DNA of 64,000 nt, from assembly GCF_041081105.1 (NCBI RefSeq), contig NZ_CP163528.1, positions 992,001 through 1,056,000 of the forward strand, given 5' to 3'. Below, one piece after another: positions 16,804 to 25,387 of this stretch. Under the pieces are notes generated by a model that saw only the letters and a program-made list of their open reading frames with translations, did not search any database and was not told the DNA's origin. Numbering within the stretch: the stretch's first letter is position 1; each line of letters begins with the position of its first letter. The position numbers and the translations under genes are program-made. This DNA is from Promicromonospora sp. Populi (GTDB taxonomy: Bacteria; Actinomycetota; Actinomycetes; Actinomycetales; Cellulomonadaceae).

Positions 16804-17866
16804 GGTGGATCTCCGAGCCGAGCGCCGCGGCGGCGGTGAGCCGGCGCACGGTCTCCTCGCGGACCGGTTCTGGTTCCAGGACGACGACGGCCGCCCCGTA
16901 CCCGGCGGCCTCGGACGCCATGCCGGACCGGGACCGGTAGGGCACCTGCAGGATGTCCCAGCCCGCGGGGTCGGTTCCCGCCTCGGTGAGGTGCTCGATG
17001 TAGGTGCCGCGCTCGCCGTCGGGCACTGCCTTGGCGCGGGCGCGCAGCGCTCCGGCGCGTTCGGGGCGCACCGCGAGCACCGCTTGCTTGACCTCGCCGT
17101 GCGGTCCCTTGCCGAGCATGGCGTCGGTCTCGAAGTCGGGGATCTGATAAGCGTCGGTAGGGCCGGTGATCCGCACACGGGACTCGATGCGCGACATGCG
17201 GAACACGCGCGGTGCCTGCCGGTCGCGGTCGAAGCACATGAGGTACCAGCCGCCGTCACGGGCCGCGATGCGCCAGGGCTCGACGTGCCGGGTCAGGACC
17301 GCCCCGTTGTACGCGGCGCGGTAGCTGAACGTGACCACGCGGCGCGCTTCGATCGCCTCCATCAGGGGCCCGTAGGCGTCACCCACGGCGCGGACGGACG
17401 GCGCGAGGCCGGCCAGCGCGTCCGCCGAGGGGTCCCCCGCACCCGCGGCGCGCAGCTTCACCATGGCCCGGTTGATATCGGTCTGCAGCGTCTTGTCCTG
17501 CCAGAACTGGGCCGCCAGGGACAGCACACCGAGCTCCGCGGGAGTGAGGTCGATCGACGGCAGGGCGTAAGCGTCCTGGTCGATCCGGTACCCGAGCTCG
17601 TCGGTGTGCCCACCGGAGCCGACCGTCACCACAGGGATGCCGAGAGCGCGCAGCATGTCCTTGTCCCGCTCGAACATCCGCTCGAACGCCTCGGCGCTGG
17701 GCGCGTCGGCATACCCGGCCACGGCCGTACGCACCTGCTGCTTGGTCATGGCCGCGTTCGTGTTCACCAGCGCGATGACAAGGTTCAGCAGCCGCTCGGC
17801 CGGGTTCAGGCCGGGGAGCGGGCTGGTCGGCTGGACGGACAGCGGGGCGGGCAGGTCGATGGGCAT
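16796..17866 (-). CDS. pafB: WYL-domain transcriptional activator subunit PafB
   Basis: The protein has 356 residues: an N-terminal DNA-binding domain (ERLLNLVIALVN to about residue 100), then a WYL domain with VTFSYRAAYNG and WYLMCFDRDR, and a C-terminal WCX region. It partners PafC, and the overlapping genes suggest equimolar synthesis. No pafA homologue lies next to it: upstream is a divergent DUF3866 gene only 37 bp away, so the two starts share a compact promoter region. Confidence 0.88.
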   Translation of the reverse strand: MPIDLPAPLSVQPTSPLPGLNPAERLLNLVIALVNTNAAMTKQQVRTAVAGYADAPSAEAFERMFERDKDMLRALGIPVVTVGSGGHTDELGYRIDQDAYALPSIDLTPAELGVLSLAAQFWQDKTLQTDINRAMVKLRAAGAGDPSADALAGLAPSVRAVGDAYGPLMEAIEARRVVTFSYRAAYNGAVLTRHVEPWRIAARDGGWYLMCFDRDRQAPRVFRMSRIESRVRITGPTDAYQIPDFETDAMLGKGPHGEVKQAVLAVRPERAGALRARAKAVPDGERGTYIEHLTEAGTDPAGWDILQVPYRSRSGMASEAAGYGAAVVVLEPEPVREETVRRLTAAAALGSEIHRG

Positions 17867-17903
17867 CAGGGCAACGCTATCGTTGGGTAGCCTCCATCGT
17901 GTG

Positions 17904-19118
17904 ATGACGTGGCGGATCGGGACCGTGATTTCCACAGGCAGGTCGTGGCGGGGTGCCCGCGAGCTCGAGGTGACGCTCAACCAGCCCCTGCCAGGGCGTA
18001 CCGCCGACATCGGGGTCAGCGGTGGGATCGGTTCCGTGACCGTCCGTGCCCTGGCGTACACCGACCTCGTAGGCGAGCCCGCCCCGGGTGACGCCCTGCT
18101 GCTCAACGTCTCCGCGCTCGCCCGCGGGCTCGGCACCGGCGGGTACGCGCTCGTCGTCGGGCCCGCATCCGGAGCGACCGACCTGCCCCCGGACCCTGCC
18201 CAGGGTCCCGGCCACCTCGTCAAGGCCCGGTACACCCCCCTGCAGACGATGGTGCTGGGCGTCGACGAGCAGGAGTCCCCGCACCACGCGACCCTGGCCG
18301 ACGCCGACAGCCTCGACGGTATGCCCGTCGTCGTCGCGGACCTGCACTCCGCGCTGCCCGCGGTCGTCGCGGGGCTGCGGCACGCCGCTGGTCGCGCCGC
18401 CACGGGCCCGGACAGCCTGAAGGTCGCCTACATCATGACCGACGGCGGTGCGCTGCCCGCCGCGTTCTCCCGCACCATCGCCGCCCTGCGCGACGCCGAC
18501 TGGCTCACCACCTGCGTCACCGTCGGCCAGGCCTACGGCGGCGACCTGGAAGCCGTCACCGTGCACACCGGCCTCCTGGCCGCCCGGCACGTCACCGGAT
18601 GCGACGTCGCGATCGTCGCCCAGGGACCCGGCAACCTCGGCACCGGCACCCGCTGGGGCTACTCCGGTGTCGCCGCCGGTGAGGCGATCAACGCCGCCGC
18701 CACCCTCGGCGGCCGCCCGGTCGCCTCCCTGCGCCTGTCCGGCGCGGACCCCCGCGACCGGCACCTCGGCGTCTCCCACCACTCACTGACCGCGTACGGC
18801 CGGGTCGCCCTCGCACCCGCCGACATCCCCGTCCCGGTCCCCACCGCCGACGTCGAGACCCTGCCCAACTGGGGCGCACCACTCACCCGACGCGTCCGCG
18901 AACAGGCCCTGACGCTCACCAACCCCGGCCGGCACACCCTCGTCGACATCCCCGCCGACGCCACCCTCGTCGAGACCCTGCGCACCTCCCCCGCCGGGCT
19001 ACGCACCATGGGCCGCAACCTCGACGGCGACCCCGCATCCTTCGTCGCAGCCGCCGTCGCCGGAATCCACGCCCACCACCTCACCCAGAGCAGCTCCGAC
19101 ACCGCGCAGCCCGCATGA
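17904..19118 (+). CDS. DUF3866 family protein
   Basis: The protein has 404 residues from the ATG at 17904 (MTWRIGTVIST). It has a small N-terminal beta domain, a middle stretch SLKVAYIMTDGGALPAAFS, and a Gly-rich QGPGNLGTGTRWGYSG motif. These are characteristic of DUF3866, an uncharacterised actinobacterial/firmicute family. No signal peptide is visible, so it is probably cytoplasmic. It is divergent from pafB, a neighbourhood seen in other actinobacteria. The stop overlaps the next start (ATGA). Confidence 0.88.
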   Translation: MTWRIGTVISTGRSWRGARELEVTLNQPLPGRTADIGVSGGIGSVTVRALAYTDLVGEPAPGDALLLNVSALARGLGTGGYALVVGPASGATDLPPDPAQGPGHLVKARYTPLQTMVLGVDEQESPHHATLADADSLDGMPVVVADLHSALPAVVAGLRHAAGRAATGPDSLKVAYIMTDGGALPAAFSRTIAALRDADWLTTCVTVGQAYGGDLEAVTVHTGLLAARHVTGCDVAIVAQGPGNLGTGTRWGYSGVAAGEAINAAATLGGRPVASLRLSGADPRDRHLGVSHHSLTAYGRVALAPADIPVPVPTADVETLPNWGAPLTRRVREQALTLTNPGRHTLVDIPADATLVETLRTSPAGLRTMGRNLDGDPASFVAAAVAGIHAHHLTQSSSDTAQPA

Positions 19119-19876
19119 AGGCGACCACCCGCCTGACCCTCGTCTGCCTGCTCATCACGCTCGTCGTTCTCGGCGCCGCCACCGCCACCCCCTGGCGCCT
19201 CAACCCACCCGAGCTGACCACCCCCGAGCTCACCATGCCCACCCCCGAGACCCAGCCCAGCCCCTCCGGCAGCCCCAGCCAAGCCGCCACCCAAGAAAAC
19301 CCACCCCCACCAGACCTCAGCTGGCTCGTCCCCATCATCACCGCGATCATCACAATCCTCGCCACCGCCCTGATCATCCTCGTCATCCGCGAGCTCCTCG
19401 CAGCACGCAGCCGCCGCATGGCAGCCCGCCACGACAACCTCACCGGCGGCACCGCAGCAGGCGCCGACGACGAAGCCGTCAACCTGCCCGAGCTCCAGGA
19501 CGCCGTCACCCGCGCCCTCGCCCACCTCGACGGACACGCCCGCCCCCGCGACGCCGTCGTCGCCGCCTGGGTAGCCCTCGAAGAAGCCGCCGCCCGCGCC
19601 GGCACCCACCGCAACCCCGCCCAGACCCCCACCGAATTCGCCGGCACCGTCCTGGCCGCCACCCCCGCACCACCCACCGCCGTAACCCACCTACGCACCC
19701 TCTACCAGCGCGCCCGCTTCACCGACCGCCCCATCGACGCACCAGCCGTCAACCAGGCCCGCGAGGCGCTCGCGGACATCGCGCGCAGCCTGGACGTCAA
19801 GGCCCCAGTCAGGGCTCCAGTCAGGGCTCCAGTCAAGGCCGCAGTCGAGGGCAACCAAGTCGAGGGCACCCCATGA
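19115..19876 (+). CDS. DUF4129 domain membrane protein
   Basis: The protein has 253 residues: an N-terminal membrane helix or uncleaved signal (about 5-25), a Pro/Thr-rich extracellular linker, a second helix PIITAIITILATALIILVI, and a cytoplasmic helical domain with RPRDAVVAAWVALEEAAARAG. The last part is the DUF4129 signature found next to MoxR/DUF58 genes. The C-terminal APVRAPV repeat is encoded by short DNA repeats. It is coupled by ATGA overlaps to both neighbours. Confidence 0.85.
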   Translation: MKATTRLTLVCLLITLVVLGAATATPWRLNPPELTTPELTMPTPETQPSPSGSPSQAATQENPPPPDLSWLVPIITAIITILATALIILVIRELLAARSRRMAARHDNLTGGTAAGADDEAVNLPELQDAVTRALAHLDGHARPRDAVVAAWVALEEAAARAGTHRNPAQTPTEFAGTVLAATPAPPTAVTHLRTLYQRARFTDRPIDAPAVNQAREALADIARSLDVKAPVRAPVRAPVKAAVEGNQVEGTP

Positions 19877-20418
19877 GGTCCTGGAACTGGCGGCGCGTCG
19901 TCATCGTCACCGTCCTGGTCGGTCTCACCGCCGGAGGGCTCGTGCTCTGGAACGTCATCGACCCGGGGCACGCCACAGCCGCTGTCGCCCTGGCCTGCGC
20001 GCTGGCCGTCGTCTGGTCCGCGACCGACGACGAGACCGCCGACCCCGAGTGGACCCACCTCGACGTCACAGCCCGTGCGGGCGGGCGACACGACGTGTCC
20101 GACCTCGGCTGGTCCGTGTTCGGCCGCGACGGCCGGGTCACCGACCGGGTGGTGCTCCGGATCCGGGCGCTCGCCGCCACCCGGCTGCGCGCGCACGGGG
20201 TGGACCCCGCCGACCCGGCCGCCCGCCCCGAGATCGAACGCCTGCTCGGCGTCCGTGTGCTGCGCCAGCTCTCGTCCACGCTGCCGCCCACGGCACGCAC
20301 CGTGCAGACCTGGCTCGACGCGATCGAACGCCTCGACACGGCGCCCACCACAGCACACACCGCAGCACACACCGCCGCGCCCCCGACCGCGCCCCCCACC
20401 GAGGAGAACCGTGCCTGA
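19873..20418 (+). CDS. Hypothetical membrane protein in MoxR operon
   Basis: The protein has 181 residues with two hydrophobic helices near the N-terminus (about 9-27 and 33-50), then a soluble, charged domain and an Ala/Thr/His-rich tail. I do not recognise a named family. Its start overlaps the DUF4129 stop and its end overlaps the moxR start, so it belongs to the operon. The corresponding position in related operons also carries a small membrane protein. Confidence 0.75.
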   Translation: MRSWNWRRVVIVTVLVGLTAGGLVLWNVIDPGHATAAVALACALAVVWSATDDETADPEWTHLDVTARAGGRHDVSDLGWSVFGRDGRVTDRVVLRIRALAATRLRAHGVDPADPAARPEIERLLGVRVLRQLSSTLPPTARTVQTWLDAIERLDTAPTTAHTAAHTAAPPTAPPTEENRA

Positions 20419-21463
20419 CCTCAGCAGCGCCCGCCCGAGCACCACTCCCCGGACGCCGGCACCCCAGTCCGCCGGCACCCCAGCCGCGCCCCAGCCGCAC
20501 CCCCTCGCCGTCCGCGACGTCGCAGCGCTCGGCGAGCAGGTCCTCACCGAGGTCGGCACCGCCGTCGTCGGCATGCACGACGCCCTCCGGACCGCCCTGG
20601 CGACCATCCTCGCGGGCGGGCACGTGCTCTTCGAGGACGTCCCCGGCCTCGGCAAGACCCTCGCCGCCCGCTCCCTGGCCACCGCCCTCGGCCTCGACTT
20701 CGCCCGCCTGCAGTGCACCCCCGACCTGCTCCCCGCCGACATCACCGGATCCTCCGTGTTCGACCCCGCGACCCGCACCTTCGAGTTCCGGCCCGGACCC
20801 GTCTTCACCGGCCTCTTCCTCGCCGACGAGATCAACCGCACCGCCCCCAAGACCCAGTCCGCACTCCTGGAAGCCATGGCCGAACGACAGGTCTCCATCG
20901 AGGGCACCAGCCGCCCCCTGCCCAACCCCTTCCACGTCCTGGCCACGTCCAACCCCGTCGAGTACGAAGGCACCTACCCCCTGCCCGAGGCCCAGCTCGA
21001 CCGCTTCATGGTCCGCCTCGCCGTCGGCTACCCCGACCAGGCCCAAGAAGCCGAAGTGCTGAGCCGCCGGCTCGCCCGCAGGCACGAGGCCGCGACCGTC
21101 CGCCAGGTCGTCGACCCCGCCACCGTCCGCGCCATGCAAGCCGGCACCGAAGCCGTCGCTGTCGACCCCGACGTCGTCCGCTACTGCGTCGACCTCACCG
21201 CCGCCACCCGCGGCCACCGCGCCCTCGAGGTCGGCGCCTCCCCCCGCGGCTCCCAGAACCTCGTGCTCTTGGCCCGCGCCATCGCCGTCCTCGACGGACG
21301 CGACTACGTACTGCCCGAGGACGTCAAGCGCATCGCCGTACCCGTCCTCGCCCACCGCATCACCCTGACCCCCACCGCCTGGGCCTCCGCCACCCGCCCC
21401 GAGACCATCGTCGCCGACCTCCTGCACACCGTGCCCACCCCCACCACGGTCCGCACCCGATGA
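20411..21463 (+). CDS. MoxR family AAA+ ATPase
   Basis: The protein has 350 residues. Walker A is FEDVPGLGKTLAARSLA, Walker B is FLADEINRTAPKTQSALLEAM, sensor 1 is ATSNPVEYEGTYPLPEAQLD, and the C-terminal lid is typical of the MoxR group. These chaperone-like ATPases work with DUF58 and VWA proteins on envelope or metal-cofactor maturation. The GTG start at 20411 follows GAGGAG and overlaps the previous gene by 8 bp. A Pro/Ala-rich N-terminal extension of about 40 residues is unusual. Confidence 0.92.
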   Translation: MPDLSSARPSTTPRTPAPQSAGTPAAPQPHPLAVRDVAALGEQVLTEVGTAVVGMHDALRTALATILAGGHVLFEDVPGLGKTLAARSLATALGLDFARLQCTPDLLPADITGSSVFDPATRTFEFRPGPVFTGLFLADEINRTAPKTQSALLEAMAERQVSIEGTSRPLPNPFHVLATSNPVEYEGTYPLPEAQLDRFMVRLAVGYPDQAQEAEVLSRRLARRHEAATVRQVVDPATVRAMQAGTEAVAVDPDVVRYCVDLTAATRGHRALEVGASPRGSQNLVLLARAIAVLDGRDYVLPEDVKRIAVPVLAHRITLTPTAWASATRPETIVADLLHTVPTPTTVRTR

Positions 21464-22830
21464 CCATCGGCGGCATCATCGTCGCCCGCGGACGAACCTC
21501 CCAGGGCAAACCAGCCGACAACCACCGCGGCTGGCGCCTCACCTCCGCACACACCAGCGCCGTCGTCGTCGGCATCCTCCTGCTCACCCTCAGCGTCCTA
21601 GCCGGACGCGCCGACATCGCCCTCATCGGCATCCCCGGCCTCCTCGCCGCAACCTGGGCCCACACCACCCGACCCACCGCACCCCCACGCGGAAACCTCC
21701 ACGAACCAGACGGCCCCACCACCGCCGGCGAGCTCACCGCCGCCCTCCACCTCACCGCGCCCCACACCACCGCCGACGTCTTCCACCTCCGCATCAACGC
21801 CACCGGCCACCGCAGCACCCACCTCGCGCTCGCGGCGCGCCCGGGCGCCGACGCTGACACCGACGAGCGCCGGATCGCACTGCGCCTGTCGTCGGTGCGC
21901 ACCGGGCCCCAGGAGACGTTCGCCATCGACCTGCGTGGCACCCGGCACGCCGTCTGGGAGCGCGAAGCCGACGAGATCCGCGGCGCCCGCCGCCTCGTCC
22001 TGCCAGGAGCCGCCCCGCTCGGCCGCCTGCCCCTGCCGCGGCGTCTGCGCGGCCTGAACGGCCCGCACTCCTCGCGCCGCCTGGGCGACGGCGCCGAGCT
22101 GCGCGACATCCACCAGTTCGCGCCGGGCGACCGGCTGCGCCGGATCGACTGGCGCACGACGGCGCGCCGCTCCCCCGAGCTCGACACCCTCTACGTGCGC
22201 CGCACCTACGCCACCGCCGAGGCGACGGCCGTGCTCGTCGTCGACTCCCGGGACGAGGTCGGACCCGACATCCGGACCTGGCGCGGCTACGGCACCATCC
22301 GCGTCGACGAGCCGACGTCGCTCGACCTGGCCCGGCACGCCGCCGCCTCGGTGGCCCAGGCGCTCGTCGACGCCGGCGACCGGGTCGGCCTGGAGGACCT
22401 CGCCCGCCGACGTCGCCCCCTGCCGCCCGCGGCCGGACGACGGCACCTGCGCCGCGTTGTGCACGGCCTCGCCCTGGCCCACCCCAAGGAGCGCGCCTCC
22501 GTGCACCGGGTGCGCCCGCCCCAGGTCCCGGCCGACGCCGTCGTCTACCTGTTCACCACGGTGCTCGACGACGAGCCGCTGCACCTCGTCCGCACCTGGC
22601 GCACCAAGGGCCACCCCGTAGTGGTGATCGACACCCTGCCCGACCTGCACCCCGTCATCGAGAACCACCTGTGGATCGCGTGGCGCATCGCCCGGCTCGA
22701 ACGCGAGGTCCGGCTCGCCGCGCTCGCCGACGAGGGGGTGCCCGTGGTGCGGTGGGCCGGCTCCGAACGAGACCGGGCCGCCGTCCGGTTCGAGGCCCTG
22801 GCCCGTGCGGCCCAGCGGCACGTCCGATGA
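21460..22830 (+). CDS. DUF58 domain protein
   Basis: The protein has 456 residues with two N-terminal membrane helices (about 28-65). The core contains GDGAELRDIHQFAPGDRLR and IDWRTTARRSPELDTLYVR, the DUF58 signature next to a VWA-like Rossmann fold with VLVVDSRDE. DUF58 proteins are the usual partners of MoxR ATPases. The start overlaps the moxR stop (ATGA). Codon and residue composition shifts at about residue 125 from Ala/Thr/His-rich to more typical sequence. Confidence 0.88.
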   Translation: MTIGGIIVARGRTSQGKPADNHRGWRLTSAHTSAVVVGILLLTLSVLAGRADIALIGIPGLLAATWAHTTRPTAPPRGNLHEPDGPTTAGELTAALHLTAPHTTADVFHLRINATGHRSTHLALAARPGADADTDERRIALRLSSVRTGPQETFAIDLRGTRHAVWEREADEIRGARRLVLPGAAPLGRLPLPRRLRGLNGPHSSRRLGDGAELRDIHQFAPGDRLRRIDWRTTARRSPELDTLYVRRTYATAEATAVLVVDSRDEVGPDIRTWRGYGTIRVDEPTSLDLARHAAASVAQALVDAGDRVGLEDLARRRRPLPPAAGRRHLRRVVHGLALAHPKERASVHRVRPPQVPADAVVYLFTTVLDDEPLHLVRTWRTKGHPVVVIDTLPDLHPVIENHLWIAWRIARLEREVRLAALADEGVPVVRWAGSERDRAAVRFEALARAAQRHVR

Positions 22831-23435
22831 TCCCCTACACCGTGGCCGAGTGGATCCGCCGGTTCCAGCTCCGCCTGTCCGATCCCGCCGCCCGGCCCCT
22901 GCCCGAGGTGACCGTCGAGGCCGGCCCCACCCTGCGGGGCTGGGTGCTGCGCGCCGCCCTCCTCGTCCTCGCGCCGCTGCTGGTCCTCACCGCGGCCGCC
23001 CGCACGCCAGGGCTCCCGGCCGGCGTCGTCTGGATCGTCATCATCCTGAGCACCGGGCTGCTCGTGGCCCGCCCCACCCCCGCGACGGCGGGCGGCGTCA
23101 CCGTGGTCTCCGCCGTGCTCCTGTGGGGCTTCACCAGCGAACCGTTCGACCAGTGGTCCCTCGTCGTCGCCCTCCTGGCCTACCTCGTCGCCCGTGTCAC
23201 GTGGTGGGCGGCGCACGTCCCGGTCGGCGGGCGCGTCGAGATCGCCGCGCTCCTGGTCGGCTGGCACCGCGACGCCGTCGTCCTGGGCGGCACCGGGCTC
23301 CTCGGCGCGCTCGCGCTGCTCGTCTCCGGGGTGACCGTCCCGGGCGCAGTCCTGCTCGCCGCGCTCGCCGTTCTGGGGATCGCGCTCGTCGCGCTGGCGA
23401 CTGGTGGCCACCCGCGTGACGATGGAGGGACCTGA
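22827..23435 (+). CDS. Hypothetical multi-pass membrane protein in MoxR operon
   Basis: The protein has 202 residues with about six hydrophobic segments and almost no soluble domain. The family is not recognised. The start overlaps the DUF58 stop (ATGA), making it the last gene of the five-gene operon. No transglutaminase-like gene, a frequent partner of MoxR/DUF58/DUF4129, is present. Confidence 0.75.
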   Translation: MIPYTVAEWIRRFQLRLSDPAARPLPEVTVEAGPTLRGWVLRAALLVLAPLLVLTAAARTPGLPAGVVWIVIILSTGLLVARPTPATAGGVTVVSAVLLWGFTSEPFDQWSLVVALLAYLVARVTWWAAHVPVGGRVEIAALLVGWHRDAVVLGGTGLLGALALLVSGVTVPGAVLLAALAVLGIALVALATGGHPRDDGGT

Positions 23436-23487
23436 CTCACCCCGATTCACGCGGCCGATACGACGGCCGGAAGAGGAGGACCCTGTC

Positions 23488-24000
23488 ATGTCCCCGAAGC
23501 TGCCCCGCTACACCGTCCCGTCCCTCACGCCCGAGCAGGGGGCGCAGGTCGCCGAGATCCTGCAGCAACGACTGCACGCGCTGAACGACCTGCATCTCAC
23601 GCTCAAGCACGTGCACTGGAACGTGGTGGGACCGCACTTCATCGGCGTCCACGAGATGATCGACCCGCAGGTCGAGGCCGTGCGCGCCATGGTCGACGAG
23701 ATCGCCGAGCGCATCGCGACGCTGGGCAGTGTCCCCATCGGCACGCCCGGCGCCCTGGTCGCTGCCCGCACCTGGGAGGACTACAAGCTGGGTCGCGCCA
23801 CGACGACCGAGCACCTGGCTGCGCTCGACGGTGTCTGCGACTCGGTGATCACCTTCCACCGCAAGGCCGCCACCGACACCGCCGAGCTCGACGACGTCAC
23901 GGACGACCTGCTCATCGGGCACCTGCACGACCTTGAGCAGTTCCAGTGGTTCGTGCGTGCCCACCTGGAGTCGACGTCGGGGGCCATCCCCGAGTCCTAA
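23488..24000 (+). CDS. dps: Dps-family DNA-protecting ferritin-like protein
   Basis: The protein has 170 residues with a four-helix ferritin-like fold. The inter-subunit ferroxidase ligands are visible as His43 (HVHWNVVGPHF), His55, Asp70 and Glu74. Dps dodecamers oxidise and store iron and shield DNA from oxidative damage. The start ATG follows AGGAGGA by 8 bp. The C-terminus is short, without a Lys-rich DNA-binding tail. Confidence 0.93.
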   Translation: MSPKLPRYTVPSLTPEQGAQVAEILQQRLHALNDLHLTLKHVHWNVVGPHFIGVHEMIDPQVEAVRAMVDEIAERIATLGSVPIGTPGALVAARTWEDYKLGRATTTEHLAALDGVCDSVITFHRKAATDTAELDDVTDDLLIGHLHDLEQFQWFVRAHLESTSGAIPES

Positions 24001-24012
24001 GGCCCGACACGT

Positions 24013-24018
24013 TACTGT
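24013..24018 (+). promoter_or_regulatory. Possible -10 for leaderless GNAT transcript
   Basis: TACTGT lies 6 nt before GTG at 24025, and there is no Shine-Dalgarno sequence. The spacing fits a leaderless mRNA, common in actinobacteria. No convincing -35 is seen. Confidence 0.35.
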
Positions 24019-24024
24019 GCCGTG

Positions 24025-24657
24025 GTGACCGAGCCCTTCATCCGCCCGTATCGCCCCGCCGACCGGGACGACGTCGCCGACATCTGCGTCCGCACCGCCG
24101 CCGCCGGGGGCGATGCGCGCGGGTTCTACTCGTCGGACCTGCTGATGCCCGACGTCTACGCGCTGCCCTACGTGGACCACTCCCCGGACCTGGCCTGGGT
24201 TGTCGAGTACGAGGGCCGTGCCACCGGGTACATCCTCGGCGTCGCCGACACCCGGTCCTTCGCCGACTGGTGGGCACGCGAGTGGACGCCGGGCTTTGTC
24301 GCCCGCCATCCAGCGCCCGGCCCGGTCACCAGTCATCGCCCGGGCTACACCGAGGCCCAGCTGCTGCACGACGGCGCAGACCCCGAGCGTCTGTACCGCG
24401 GCCTGCGCAACGGGGAGCTCACCACCCACCCCGCCCACCTGCACATCGACCTGCTGCCGGTGCTCCAGCGCCGCGGCCTGGGCTCCCGCCTCATCGACAC
24501 GCTGCGCACTGCCCTCGCGGAGCGCGACGTGCCGGGAGTCCACCTCGGGTACGCGGCCGAGAACACCGCCGCCCGAAAGTTCTACGACCGGTACGGGTTC
24601 ACGGAGCTGCCGTCGTCGACCCTCCAGGCCCCGCTGCTGGGCATCGCTACCGCCTGA
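24025..24657 (+). CDS. GNAT family N-acetyltransferase
   Basis: The protein has about 210 residues. IRPYRPADRDDVADIC opens the GNAT fold, LHIDLLPVLQRRGLGSRLID is motif A (acetyl-CoA pyrophosphate binding, QRRGLGS), and AAENTAARKFYDRYGF is motif B. The substrate is unknown. The start is GTG 24022 or 24025; I prefer 24025 because of the leaderless promoter arrangement. It ends 4 bp from the convergent recombinase-like gene. Confidence 0.88.
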   Translation: MTEPFIRPYRPADRDDVADICVRTAAAGGDARGFYSSDLLMPDVYALPYVDHSPDLAWVVEYEGRATGYILGVADTRSFADWWAREWTPGFVARHPAPGPVTSHRPGYTEAQLLHDGADPERLYRGLRNGELTTHPAHLHIDLLPVLQRRGLGSRLIDTLRTALAERDVPGVHLGYAAENTAARKFYDRYGFTELPSSTLQAPLLGIATA

Positions 24658-24661
24658 CCGC

Positions 24662-25270
24662 TCACCGCTCCACCTGGGCTGCCTCCACCCACGCCCGGCG
24701 GACCTGCTCGAAGCGGGTGGGCAGCGGCGGGCGCAGCGCGCCGTAGCGGGCGTTCGTCCGGTGCACGAACCTCCGCCACGAGAGCACGAGCCCTTGGCGG
24801 CTGATCGGCAGGCCGGACGCGACCGTGGTTCCGTTGTCGTGCGTGTGGTGCACCGTGAGCAGCAGCGCCCGCGGCACCGAGCCCTCCAGCTCGGCCGCGA
24901 GCTCCTCACGCACCACCATCCAGTGCTTCAGCAGCACGACCAGGTCGGCCGGCAGCAGGTGCCGCCGCGGTGTGCGGTGCTTACCGTGCCGCACCAGCAC
25001 GCTCCCCTCAGACGCCTTGGCCCGCGCCGGCCCGAGGTCGATGTCCTCGACACGCACGCGCAGCAGGTCGCCGTACCGGGCGCCGGTCGCCCGCACCATC
25101 CCCGTGATCACCGCCAGCCGTGCCGCCTCCGGCTTGGCGCCCGGCCGCATGGCCTCGGTCGACAGCTCGCGCCACACCCACTCGGCCTCCTCGAGGGTCA
25201 CCGGCGGCCGCGGGTAGCGGGCGAGCTCCCCACTCTGTGCTGGTGGTGACGTGGTATCGGTACTGGTCAT
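24662..25270 (-). CDS. Degenerate tyrosine recombinase-like protein
   Basis: The protein has 202 residues and resembles only the catalytic domain of phage integrase/XerC-type recombinases. GARYGDLLRVRVEDIDLG matches the first catalytic Arg box, and HGKHRTPRRHLLP matches the beta-hairpin Lys region. The HxxR box is not recognisable (TRFEQVRRAWVEAA stands in its place) and the protein ends before a nucleophilic Tyr. It is therefore probably inactive as a recombinase, or repurposed as a DNA-binding protein. No attachment site or phage genes are adjacent. Its promoter predicts a leaderless transcript. Confidence 0.6.
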   Translation of the reverse strand: MTSTDTTSPPAQSGELARYPRPPVTLEEAEWVWRELSTEAMRPGAKPEAARLAVITGMVRATGARYGDLLRVRVEDIDLGPARAKASEGSVLVRHGKHRTPRRHLLPADLVVLLKHWMVVREELAAELEGSVPRALLLTVHHTHDNGTTVASGLPISRQGLVLSWRRFVHRTNARYGALRPPLPTRFEQVRRAWVEAAQVER

Positions 25271-25277
25271 GGGTCCT

Positions 25278-25305
25278 AATGTACGCTTGGCACACTATTA
25301 ATCAA
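25278..25305 (-). promoter_or_regulatory. Promoter of recombinase-like gene, probably leaderless
   Basis: Reading leftward, TTGATT (25300-25305) and TACATT (25278-25283) are separated by 16 bp. The ATG at 25270 begins 8 nt after the -10, so transcription would start at or next to the start codon. The stretch is strikingly AT-rich for this genome. Confidence 0.55.
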
Positions 25306-25387
25306 GGGGAAGACGCCGAACGAGAGGCCGAACGAGAGAGGGAGGCGCCTGGCGTCGGCACCTCCGGACAACCCGTAGCCTCGTCCC

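Noticed and set aside
24662..25270. Integrase as evidence of a prophage or genomic island
   Set aside because: No tRNA, attachment repeat or phage genes nearby, and the protein lacks key catalytic residues.
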